A stretch of DNA of 7,831 nt from an uncultured Collinsella sp. Lineage in GTDB: Bacteria; Actinomycetota; Coriobacteriia; Coriobacteriales; Coriobacteriaceae. Below the pieces are notes generated by a model. The model searched no databases. It saw only the letters and a program-made list of their open reading frames with translations, and was not told where the DNA came from. Every line of letters begins with the position of its first letter. Position 1 is the first letter of the stretch. This document shows positions 1-6,573 of this stretch, piece by piece. Made by a program: the position numbers and the translations under genes. Location of the stretch: positions 1-7,831 of the forward strand of contig USAY01000092.1 in NCBI GenBank assembly GCA_900552755.1. Reading direction: 5' to 3'.

Positions 1-293
1 CCACCGGCGAGCTGCCGCCGCAGACGCATGACTACTCGGTCTACAAGGATCCGGGTAACATCGGTACGTTCAAGTTCGTCCTGATCCGTAAGCTGCTGGC
101 GCCCGAAAGCGATGTGGAGCCGAGCGAGCGTACGGCCATCACGCTCAAGTACATCATCCGCCGCGCCGCCGGCACGCCCGCACGTTGGTATGGCCTGGAG
201 AACTCCAACGTGAGCTTTGAGTACGTGCCGCTGTTCACCAAGTTCAAGGCCGTGAATAAGATGCAGCGCCTGGCTCCCAACGAGCGACCGTAG
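1..293 (+). CDS. kup: Kup-family potassium uptake protein, C-terminal end (5' truncated)
   Basis: Reading in frame from base 3 gives 96 codons up to a TAG at 291-293; the rest of the gene lies outside the window. Kup/HAK/KT proteins are about 600-700 residue K+/H+ symporters with twelve membrane helices and a cytoplasmic C-terminal domain. The visible part is soluble and has features I recognise from the ends of Lactobacillus/Lactococcus Kup proteins: a 'GTFKFVLIRKLL' strand, a helix of the type 'SERTAITLKYIIRR', then 'WYGLENSNVSFEYVPLF' (compare 'KAFGLETSxVxVEKVPL'). The membrane part is not visible, so the call rests on this C-terminal pattern only. No terminator separates it from the small gene 60 nt downstream, so the two are probably co-transcribed. 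The nearby KdpD/KdpE-like pair fits a potassium locus. Confidence 0.7.
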   Translation, partial: TGELPPQTHDYSVYKDPGNIGTFKFVLIRKLLAPESDVEPSERTAITLKYIIRRAAGTPARWYGLENSNVSFEYVPLFTKFKAVNKMQRLAPNERP

Positions 294-341
294 ACGTCGG
301 CGGCTACACGGAGTTGGCTTTTGATGGATAAGCATGAGGCC

Positions 342-349
342 GGGGAGGT
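342..349 (+). promoter_or_regulatory. Strong ribosome binding site that sets the start of the small membrane protein
   Basis: GGGGAGGT lies 4 nt before the ATG at 354. The in-frame TTG at 321 and ATG at 324 have no comparable purine-rich site, so this decides the start. Confidence 0.7.
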
Positions 350-353
350 AAGC

Positions 354-548
354 ATGGATACAAAGGCGCTCGATGGCCGTGAGGCGGTGGTCGAAATGGT
401 GCGTGAAGCGCGCGTCGACGCCGCCGAAGATCGGTTCTTTACGAACCGTGCCAACATGGACATGGCCGATCGCGTAATTTCGATCGTGGCACTGGTATTT
501 GGAGCGGTGTGCGTGTGTGCCCTGCTCGCGCACGTACTGTTTGTCTAG
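354..548 (+). CDS. Small single-pass membrane protein of unknown function
   Basis: This encodes 64 residues. I do not recognise the family. The N-terminal ~40 residues are charged and probably helical, with several acidic residues and arginines (region 'REAVVEMVREARVDAAEDRF'). Residues 41-64 are an uninterrupted hydrophobic stretch with two cysteines (around 'FGAVCVCALLAHVLFV') that can form one membrane helix running to the C-terminus. There is no cleavable signal peptide, so it is likely a tail-anchored type protein with a cytoplasmic N-terminus. The ATG at 354 is chosen because GGGGAGGT precedes it. The gene sits between kup and a strong terminator, which suggests transcription with kup. 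A role as an accessory or regulator of Kup is only an inference from position. KdpF is also a tiny membrane subunit of a potassium system, but I see no sequence similarity. Confidence 0.65.
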   Translation: MDTKALDGREAVVEMVREARVDAAEDRFFTNRANMDMADRVISIVALVFGAVCVCALLAHVLFV

Positions 549-594
549 CGACTGCCGGTCGTAGAAGGCTTTACACTTAGAACCACCACGAGGG

Positions 595-640
595 AAACCA
601 CCACAAAGGTGCCTGTCCCCTTTGTGGTGGTTTTTATTTT
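595..640 (+). terminator. Rho-independent terminator after the kup/small-protein unit
   Basis: A perfect 15-bp stem (595-609 paired with 619-633) has a 9-nt loop (610-618) and is followed by a T-rich tail, TTTTTATTTT. This is a strong intrinsic terminator. It sits only 28 nt before the kdpD-like start codon, so it separates the two units or attenuates read-through into the sensor kinase. A shorter copy of the left arm sequence (AACCACCAC, 581-589) lies just upstream. The stem and loop include GGTGCCTGTCCCC, which looks like the core of a dispersed palindromic repeat. Confidence 0.85.
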
Positions 641-661
641 TGAGAGAGGGGCGGGACGCTG

Positions 662-2287
662 ATGGACGTCCGTACGGACGGCGATATTGCCGATAGCTTT
701 TGGTGGCGGCGCACAACGCTGACGCGCCGCACTCCTCTGTATGACGCCTGCGTATCGGTGGGGCTGCTGGTCGCGGCGACGATTGTGGGCGCGCTGCTCG
801 ACCATCCGGGTCTCGCGCCGAGCATCATGATCGTCTATGTGTTCGCCGTTCAGCTGTGCGCATTCTTTACCTGGAGTCGCCTGTATTGCTTGCTGAGCTC
901 GGCTGCCGCCGTGGCGCTCTACAACTTTTTGTTTGTCGACCCGCGCTACTCGCTGTCGCTTATCGACCGCGGCTATCCCGGCATGTTCTTCATCATGTTC
1001 GTGGTTTCGCTTGTGTCGAGCTCGATTGCGTTGGCCCTGCGCCGCGCCTTGGCACAGGCTGCCGCCAGCGACCGCCGCACGCATATGGTGCTCGAGACCA
1101 ACCGCATGCTGCAGCGGTGCGCCGATCAGCATCAGATCGTTCACGCCATGGCCACGCAGCTGGCGCGTCTTTCGGGCTGTCCGGTTGTGTGGTACAGCGC
1201 CGACGCCGAGGGCGATGACCTGCTGCCGCGTGCGACGTACACGGCCGTGGGCGATGCCGCCCCGGTGCACGAGCTGCCGCCGCAGATGCCGCCGAGGCTC
1301 TCGGCGTCCGCCTACGTGGGAACGCCGCTCGACGCCACGTTTGGCGGTTCGGCGTTTTATGGCATCTACCTGACGGTTCGCACAGGCGACGGCTTCGTGC
1401 GCTCGGGCGACCCCGCCTCGGTGGTGGGCGTGCTGGCTATCGTTGCCGAGCCCGATGTGCTAACACACGAGGAACGGACACTTGCCGATGCCATCGTGAG
1501 CGAAGGCGAGCTGGCACTCGATCGCGCCCGCGCCATGGAGGCCCGCGAGGAGGCGGCGGTGCTCGCCAAAAACGAGCAGCTGCGCGCCAACCTGCTGCGT
1601 TCCATCTCGCACGACCTGCGCACACCGCTCACCAGTATTTCGGGTAATGCCGACGTGCTGCTCGACCAGGGCTCGACCGGCACCGCCGTGCTCGACGCCC
1701 AGACGCGCCGCGGCCTGCTCCTGTCCATTCGCTCGGATGCGCAATGGCTCAACGCCACTGTCGAGAATCTGCTCGCTATCACCAAGCTCGAGGGTGGCGG
1801 CATGCGCCTGTCGACCACGCTCGAGCTCATGGACGATATCGTGGAGGAGGCGCTGCGCCACGTGAACCCTGCCGTGCGCGAGCACGACCTTAAGGTGGTG
1901 GCGTGCGATGAGCCGGCGCTCGTCAACGTCGATGCGCGCCTGATGGTGCAGCTGGTGGTCAATCTGGTGAACAACGCCATCACCTATACGCCCGCGGGCT
2001 CGCATATCATGATTTCGATTAGCGTCGACGATGGACGCGTGGCGTGCTCGGTGGCCGATGATGGTCCGGGCATTGCGCCCGAGGACCGCGAGCGAATCTT
2101 TGAGTCGTTCTACACCGCCAACCACGGTCTTGCCGACAGCCATCGCAGCGTGGGCCTGGGTCTTTCGCTCTGCCGCTCCATTGCGCTGGCGCATGGCGGT
2201 AGCATAGAGGTTGCCGCGGCGGACCCGCACGGCTCGGTCTTTACGATTGAGCTTCCCGTCGCCGACGTTTCGTTTGATAAGGAGTAG
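662..2287 (+). CDS. kdpD: KdpD-like sensor histidine kinase lacking the N-terminal KdpD/USP half
   Basis: This 541-residue membrane histidine kinase would autophosphorylate and pass phosphate to the regulator encoded next. Residues 27-126 hold about four hydrophobic segments of the DUF4118/KdpD membrane type, including 'ALYNFLFVDPRYSL' (residues 85-98), which is typical of KdpD. Residues ~145-290 resemble the KdpD GAF region. The kinase core follows: H-box 'SISHDLRTPLTS' with phosphoacceptor His317, N-box 'NLVNNAITYTPAG' (434-446), G1 'DDGPG' (466-470), F-box 'RIFESFY' and G2 'GLGLSL' (498-503). Full KdpD is about 900 residues. Here the ~400-residue N-terminal part with the Walker site and universal-stress domain is absent, and the coding frame shows no sign of truncation. 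The ATG at 662 has a GAGAGAGGGGCGGG purine run upstream. It is followed after 4 nt by the response regulator gene. Confidence 0.88.
   Translation: MDVRTDGDIADSFWWRRTTLTRRTPLYDACVSVGLLVAATIVGALLDHPGLAPSIMIVYVFAVQLCAFFTWSRLYCLLSSAAAVALYNFLFVDPRYSLSLIDRGYPGMFFIMFVVSLVSSSIALALRRALAQAAASDRRTHMVLETNRMLQRCADQHQIVHAMATQLARLSGCPVVWYSADAEGDDLLPRATYTAVGDAAPVHELPPQMPPRLSASAYVGTPLDATFGGSAFYGIYLTVRTGDGFVRSGDPASVVGVLAIVAEPDVLTHEERTLADAIVSEGELALDRARAMEAREEAAVLAKNEQLRANLLRSISHDLRTPLTSISGNADVLLDQGSTGTAVLDAQTRRGLLLSIRSDAQWLNATVENLLAITKLEGGGMRLSTTLELMDDIVEEALRHVNPAVREHDLKVVACDEPALVNVDARLMVQLVVNLVNNAITYTPAGSHIMISISVDDGRVACSVADDGPGIAPEDRERIFESFYTANHGLADSHRSVGLGLSLCRSIALAHGGSIEVAAADPHGSVFTIELPVADVSFDKE
2279..2284 (+). 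promoter_or_regulatory. Ribosome binding site deciding the GTG start of the response regulator
   Basis: AAGGAG overlaps the last two codons of the kinase gene and lies 7 nt before GTG at 2292. It supports that start over the longer upstream frame from 2211, which would overlap the kinase gene by 77 bp. Confidence 0.7.
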
Positions 2288-2291
2288 CGCT

Positions 2292-3005
2292 GTGCCGAAC
2301 TCTGCCGTAAAACCGCTCATCTTGGTCGTTGAGGACGATCCCGCCGTCCGCAACCTTATTGTTGCCGCGCTCGAGGCGCACGGCTTGCGTCATATGGCCG
2401 TGGAGACCGCCCATGCCGCCATCGCCGCCGCCTCGTCGCAGGCGCCGAGCATTGTGCTGCTCGATCTGGGCTTGCCCGATATGGACGGCGTCAAGGTGGT
2501 CGAGTCGGTGCGCACGTGGTCGGGCATGCCGATTATCGTGGTCTCGGCGCGCAGCGAGGATGCAGACAAGATCCGCGCGCTCGATGCCGGTGCCGATGAC
2601 TATCTGACCAAGCCGTTTTCGGTCGAGGAGCTGCTCGCGCGTATCCGCACCACGCTCAGGCGTCTTTCGTATGCGCAGATAGGTGCGGGTTCGTCCGAGG
2701 GCACGTTCGATACCGGCGAGCTGCATATCGACTTTGATGCCGGCATCGCCACGATGGACGGCGAGGAGCTGCACCTGACGCCCATCGAGTACAAGTTGCT
2801 CTGCTTGCTGGCGCACAACGCCGACAAGGTGCTCACGCATCAGTTTATTCTGCACGAGATTTGGGGCACGGCAACCAAGAGTGACCTGGCGAGCCTGCGT
2901 GTCTTTATGGGCACGCTGCGCAAGAAGATTGAGTCCGACCCCGCGCACCCGCGCTATATCCAGACGCACGTGGGTATCGGCTATCGCCTGGTCACCCAAG
3001 GCTAG
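2292..3005 (+). CDS. kdpE: KdpE-like OmpR/PhoB-family response regulator
   Basis: This encodes 237 residues from the GTG at 2292. The receiver domain covers ~residues 8-120: acidic pair Glu14-Asp15-Asp16 ('VVEDDP'), phosphoacceptor Asp58 ('LLDLGLPDMDG'), Ser85 ('IIVVSARS') and Lys107 ('LTKPFS'). A winged-helix DNA-binding domain spans ~135-236, with 'LTPIEYKLLCLLA', the recognition-helix region 'SDLASLRVFMGTLRKKIE' and the C-terminal hairpin 'GIGYRLV'. These are all family hallmarks. It follows the sensor kinase by 4 nt, so the pair is translated from one mRNA. By analogy with KdpE it should bind promoters of K+ uptake genes when phosphorylated. With no kdpFABC in view, kup itself is an obvious candidate target (inference). 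Confidence 0.9.
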   Translation: MPNSAVKPLILVVEDDPAVRNLIVAALEAHGLRHMAVETAHAAIAAASSQAPSIVLLDLGLPDMDGVKVVESVRTWSGMPIIVVSARSEDADKIRALDAGADDYLTKPFSVEELLARIRTTLRRLSYAQIGAGSSEGTFDTGELHIDFDAGIATMDGEELHLTPIEYKLLCLLAHNADKVLTHQFILHEIWGTATKSDLASLRVFMGTLRKKIESDPAHPRYIQTHVGIGYRLVTQG

Positions 3006-3028
3006 ATAGCCAACCACCATCCCAATTT

Positions 3029-3097
3029 GAGTTGCGGTGAAATACGGTCTAAATCTGCCTAATTCCAGGCAAAACAGTCCGTATTCCACCGCAACTT
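3029..3097. terminator. Large nested palindrome between convergent genes, probable bidirectional terminator
   Basis: Arms 3030-3047 and 3079-3096 pair over 18 positions with one A/C mismatch, and a G-T wobble extends the stem to 3029/3097. The loop carries its own 5-bp hairpin (TGCCT 3056-3060 with AGGCA 3067-3071). The element sits 24 nt after the kdpE stop and 3 nt after the rlmKL stop on the other strand, which suits a terminator for both. The right flank TTTGTTATTT is T-rich for the plus strand. The left flank is a poor T tract for the minus strand. It is unusually long for a plain terminator and may be a copy of a dispersed repeat. Confidence 0.5.
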
Positions 3098-3099
3098 TG

Positions 3100-5670
3100 T
3101 TATTTGCCCTTTGGTTTGCTGGCGTAGAACTTCTTCTTTTTTGGTTTGCCGGCGGGGGAGGGTTTGCCGGTGGCGTGCGGCCTGTCGTCGCCGGTGGGCA
3201 TCGAACGGGGCGCTGCCGCGCGGGGCTTGCGGGTCTCGGGGCTGCGCAGCTCCTCGACGCGCTCGGCAATTTCCTCGGCGCTAAAGCCGACTTCTGCCAT
3301 GGCGTCCTCGATGGGCAGGCGGCGCACGATATAGCAATGATGCACCTTCTGGTTGCGCGCGAAGTCCTCGGGGATGGTCTGCGCCGTAATGTCCTGTAGC
3401 ACCACGCCCGCACGCGCGAGCTTGCGCGTCTCGGGGCGGAAGCCGCGCAGGTTGCAGCTAAAGATGGCGTGTCCGCCCTGCGTGAGCAGGCGCGATACGC
3501 CGGCCAAAAGCTCAACATGGTCACGCTGGACATCCCAGGTGCGACGGCCCATCTTGGACGAGTTCGAGAACGTGGGCGGGTCGACAAAGATCAGGTCCCA
3601 GCGGTTGCGCGTCTGGCGCTGGTCACGAATCCAGGCGAGCACGTCATCGCGCACAAAATGATGCTGCGGACCAACAAAGCCGTTCTGGCGCATATTGCGC
3701 TCGGCCCAGTCCAAGTAGGTGTTGGAGAGGTCGACCGTCACGGTCTCCTCGACGCCGCCGTCGGCCGCATAGCAGGTGGCGGTGCCGGTGTAGGCGAACA
3801 GGTTGAGGAAGCGGCGCGCCTGTTTGGCGTGCTCGCGCACCAGGTTGCGGGTGACGCGGTGATCCAGGAAGATGCCCACATCCAGATAGTCGTCAAAGTT
3901 GACGGCAAAGGTAAGGTCGCCCTCTTCGATGAGCGGCAGACGACGGCGTGCGATATTGGCGCGCTCGCCCGAGCCGCCCTTGCCGGCGCCCTGCTTGCCG
4001 TACTGCGAGCCGCCGCGCGAACGCATGCGGGCCTTGGCGTGCACGTGCTCGGCGGGAACATCCAGGATGCGTGGCGCGATGGCCAGAATGTCGAGCATAC
4101 GGGCCTGGGCCAGTGCGGGATCGATGGTCTTAGGCGCGGCGTATTCGGCGATGACGAGCCAGCGGCCCGGCGTCTGCGGGCAGCCCTCGTACAGATCGAT
4201 GGCGGCGGAGTAGTCGGGTAGGTCGGCATCGTAGACGCGGTAGCAGCTCACGCCCTCGCGCTTTGCCCACTTGCGACGCAGGCGTGCGTTCTTGCGCAGG
4301 CGGTTGGCGAACTGCTCGGACTCGGGGATGAGCACGGGCAGCGGCTTGCCGTCGCCCAGGTCGAGCGTGGCGGTAGGTTCGGGCATGAAGGTGTCGGCGG
4401 CTTCGTCGCTGATGACGTCGTCGGCGTCCGCGGTCTCGCCCTCGGCGTTTGCGCTGGTCGCAGCCTCAAACGCTGCGGCGGCGTGGTCGAGCGAAGGCCA
4501 GACTTCGACGGTCGCCTCTTCGTTGTTGGGCATGACGGCGATGGAGCGCGCGGGCTCGGCGTGGAGCGCGCGGGCCATAAGGCCATCGCGGGTGAGTGCG
4601 GCGACCGGTGCCGAAGCGAGCTCGGGCGCGCGGCGCAGCTCGCCGACCAGCGTCATGGCGTCGTGCATGAGCGAAAGCGGCGTCTCGGTGGTGTCCGCGA
4701 CCACGGCGGCACCGGCGACGGCGCCCGCATGGTCCAGCACGGTGGCGGGCTTGGCGGCACAAAAGTCGACAAAACGCTTGTAGCCGGCGCACTTGACCAT
4801 GCGCTCGGCAGTCTTGCGGGCGGCGGGGTCGATGTCTGCGGCCACGATGCGCGCCTGGCGCTCGCGCGCTGCCGCCTCACGCTCGCGCGACTCGGCAAGC
4901 AGCTGCTCCCACAGGGCGGCGTCGTGCAGCTGCCAGCCCTCAAAGCCCCAGCGCTCGCGCACAGCGCCCGGGGCGCGGTCGGTCAGAATGTTCACGGCCT
5001 CCAACAGCAGGCCGCCGCCGGCGCATGAGGCGTCGATCAGCGTGGGCAGGGCTTCGTTTTCGTAGTCGTCGGCCGTCAGCTCGCGCTCGCATAGCGCGGT
5101 CCAGCCGACCTGCGCCAGCACCAGGGCGGCGTAGTCGGGGCGCAGCACGTGCGCGCCCTCGCCGGCGCGGGTCGCTGCGGGCGGCAGGCGTTTGAACAGC
5201 GGGTCGCCCGAAAGGTCCAGGCTGATGCTCGCGCGGCGCTGACGCAGCGAAAGCAGTAGGTGAACATCGGGGTCGGCGGCGTCGACATCGGCGCGACGGC
5301 CCGTGGTCTCGGCCAGACGGTCGCACAGCGCGTCCTTGGCGCGCAGGGCCGAGAAGCGCGTGTTGCGCAGCTGCTCGGTCACGCCGCGGGCGGTGATGGC
5401 GATGGTGGCGCCGGGGCGGATGATGGTCTCCCAGGCGATGTCGTAAACGCTGTCGTACAGCTCGTCGGCATCCTGCGCCTCAAAGCGCCCAAGCACCACA
5501 AACACGCGGCTGGCCAGGCGCGACCACAGACAGGCGCGGTAGCCTTCTTCGAGCTCGCCCTCAAACGTAGCGCGGCCCTTCAGGCGGCGGACATGCGAAA
5601 GCCCGAGCCGCTTGAGCTCGTCGGCGAGTGCGGATTCAAAGCCCTCGGGGCAGCTTGCGTAAAATTCCAT
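3100..5670 (-). CDS. rlmL: RlmKL-type bifunctional 23S rRNA methyltransferase with a degenerate RlmL half
   Basis: This encodes 856 residues; E. coli RlmKL has about 700. In E. coli the N-terminal half makes m2G2445 and the C-terminal half m7G2069 in 23S rRNA. Here residues 1-190 match the RlmL N-terminus including THUMP ('MEFYASCPEGFESALADEL', 'LWSRLASRV', 'LDLSGD'). The RlmL methyltransferase region follows (212-345: 'LIDASCAGGGLLLEA', 'TDRAPG', 'RWGFEGW') but its motif IV NPPY is missing. An acidic Ala-rich linker spans ~350-445. The RlmK half is intact: 'NRLRKNARLRRKWAKREGV', 'CYRVYDADLPDYSAAID', 'NFDDYLDVGIFLDHR', SAM motif 'NLFAYTGTATCYAA' (623-636) and 'DPPTFSNSSKM' (697-707). A basic Lys/Pro tail of ~70 residues ends the protein. 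The ATG at 5670-5668 has AGAGAGGT 5 nt upstream. The frame stays open further upstream but would run antisense through the HAD gene. It is convergent with kdpE. Confidence 0.9.
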   Translation of the reverse strand: MEFYASCPEGFESALADELKRLGLSHVRRLKGRATFEGELEEGYRACLWSRLASRVFVVLGRFEAQDADELYDSVYDIAWETIIRPGATIAITARGVTEQLRNTRFSALRAKDALCDRLAETTGRRADVDAADPDVHLLLSLRQRRASISLDLSGDPLFKRLPPAATRAGEGAHVLRPDYAALVLAQVGWTALCERELTADDYENEALPTLIDASCAGGGLLLEAVNILTDRAPGAVRERWGFEGWQLHDAALWEQLLAESREREAAARERQARIVAADIDPAARKTAERMVKCAGYKRFVDFCAAKPATVLDHAGAVAGAAVVADTTETPLSLMHDAMTLVGELRRAPELASAPVAALTRDGLMARALHAEPARSIAVMPNNEEATVEVWPSLDHAAAAFEAATSANAEGETADADDVISDEAADTFMPEPTATLDLGDGKPLPVLIPESEQFANRLRKNARLRRKWAKREGVSCYRVYDADLPDYSAAIDLYEGCPQTPGRWLVIAEYAAPKTIDPALAQARMLDILAIAPRILDVPAEHVHAKARMRSRGGSQYGKQGAGKGGSGERANIARRRLPLIEEGDLTFAVNFDDYLDVGIFLDHRVTRNLVREHAKQARRFLNLFAYTGTATCYAADGGVEETVTVDLSNTYLDWAERNMRQNGFVGPQHHFVRDDVLAWIRDQRQTRNRWDLIFVDPPTFSNSSKMGRRTWDVQRDHVELLAGVSRLLTQGGHAIFSCNLRGFRPETRKLARAGVVLQDITAQTIPEDFARNQKVHHCYIVRRLPIEDAMAEVGFSAEEIAERVEELRSPETRKPRAAAPRSMPTGDDRPHATGKPSPAGKPKKKKFYASKPKGK

Positions 5671-5697
5671 GGGTGACCTCTCTGGTTGCGTCGCTCC

Positions 5698-5707
5698 ATT
5701 ATATGAT
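5698..5707. promoter_or_regulatory. Overlapping -10-like boxes in the divergent rlmKL/HAD promoter region
   Basis: The 75 bp between the two divergent genes holds a perfect TATAAT on the minus strand (5703 to 5698), 27 nt before the rlmKL start. An overlapping TATGAT on the plus strand (5702-5707) lies 38 nt before the HAD start. I find no convincing -35 box for either, so assignment is tentative. A short inverted repeat TCCAT/ATGGA surrounds the boxes. Confidence 0.35.
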
Positions 5708-5745
5708 GGATGCTCCGTTTGCCCCTGCCCTCGAAAGGAACCCAT

Positions 5746-6573
5746 ATGATTGATGCGTGCCCCGATTCTGCCGTGCTCTTTTTTGACGTTGACGGCACGC
5801 TGACGTCGTTCGATCCCGACGATATGACCGATAAGGACTTTTCGGCGGTTCGCCCTTCGCAGGCGGTGATCGAGGCGTTTCATCGTCTGCGCGACGCAGG
5901 GCATAAGGCGTTTATCTGCACGGGTCGCCCCCTGTGGCTCATCGCCGATAGCCTGCGTGCGCTCGACCCCGCGGGCGTCGTTGCCATGGCGGGCGCCACG
6001 CTCGAGGTCGAGGGCCGCGTGGTGCATGAGGACTGCTTTGACGAGGACGTTATCGAGGAGCTTGCGCGCCGTATGGCCGCGGCAGGGATTGAGGCCTTTT
6101 TCGAGACCAACGTGGCTACTTTTGCCCTGGAACCCGCGGGTGTTGAGCAGTCGTCTCTGATCGGCACTTCTGTGGTGCACAGCGCCGAGGAGATGCGCGT
6201 CGACGGCAGTCTGCGCGTGGGCAAGGTATGCCTCAATGTGCCCAGTTTGGCTCGCGTAGCCAACGATGACGGCTTTATCGATTGCGAGTTTGAGCTGTGC
6301 AACACCGGTGGCCAGAATCGCGAGCTGAGCCCCAAAGGCATCGACAAGGGCTTGGGCGTGGTACGAGCGCTGGAGTATCTGGGCCGCACCGGCAACGCGC
6401 GCACCTTTGGCTTTGGCGATTCGGGCAACGACCTGGGCATGCTCGCCGCCGTCGAGACGGCTGTAGCCATGGGCAACGCCATGCCCGAGGTCAAGGCAGT
6501 CGCCGACTACGTGACCGACGATGTCGCCCACGACGGCACCGTCACAGCGATGCAACATTTCGGCCTCATCTAA
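5746..6573 (+). CDS. Cof-type HAD-IIB family phosphatase
   Basis: This encodes a 275-residue cytoplasmic hydrolase of the haloacid dehalogenase superfamily, likely a phosphatase acting on a small phosphorylated metabolite. The substrate cannot be told from sequence. Motif I is 'FFDVDGTLTSF' with nucleophile Asp14 and acid/base Asp16. Motif II is 'AFICTGRP' with Thr59. Motif III is Lys197 in 'LSPKGIDKGLGV'. Motif IV is 'FGFGDSGNDLGML' with Asp225 and Asp229. A cap domain of the IIB type lies between motifs II and III (~residues 85-190), and 'AMGNAMPEVKAVADYVT' is the usual Cof-family C-terminal signature. The ATG at 5746 is preceded by AAAGGA (5734-5739) with 6 nt spacing; the in-frame ATG at 5710 has no such site. 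It is transcribed divergently from rlmKL. The transaldolase lies downstream after 193 nt, so an operon is uncertain. Confidence 0.9.
   Translation: MIDACPDSAVLFFDVDGTLTSFDPDDMTDKDFSAVRPSQAVIEAFHRLRDAGHKAFICTGRPLWLIADSLRALDPAGVVAMAGATLEVEGRVVHEDCFDEDVIEELARRMAAAGIEAFFETNVATFALEPAGVEQSSLIGTSVVHSAEEMRVDGSLRVGKVCLNVPSLARVANDDGFIDCEFELCNTGGQNRELSPKGIDKGLGVVRALEYLGRTGNARTFGFGDSGNDLGMLAAVETAVAMGNAMPEVKAVADYVTDDVAHDGTVTAMQHFGLI

Noticed and set aside
321..353. Longer start (TTG 321 or ATG 324) for the small membrane protein
   Set aside because: No ribosome site upstream; GGGGAGGT sits just before the ATG at 354.
545..1270. Long minus-strand frame opposite the kdpD gene (241 codons)
   Set aside because: A GC-rich antisense shadow with no domain, low-quality composition (many His/Arg/Gln) and no ribosome site. 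It also covers the terminator.
2211..2291. Longer start for the response regulator
   Set aside because: It would overlap the kinase gene by 77 bp. The receiver domain starts just after the GTG at 2292, which has AAGGAG upstream.
2241..3587. 448-codon minus-strand frame across kdpE and the rlmKL 3' end
   Set aside because: It overlaps two well-supported genes and the intergenic palindrome, and its composition is that of a shadow frame.
3469..4221. 250-codon plus-strand frame inside rlmKL
   Set aside because: Antisense shadow of conserved RlmK coding sequence.
5671..6558. Open minus-strand frame extending the rlmKL gene 296 codons upstream (1152 aa in total)
   Set aside because: It runs antisense through the whole HAD phosphatase gene. 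The RlmL N-terminus begins cleanly at 'MEFYASCPEG' at 5670 with a good ribosome site.
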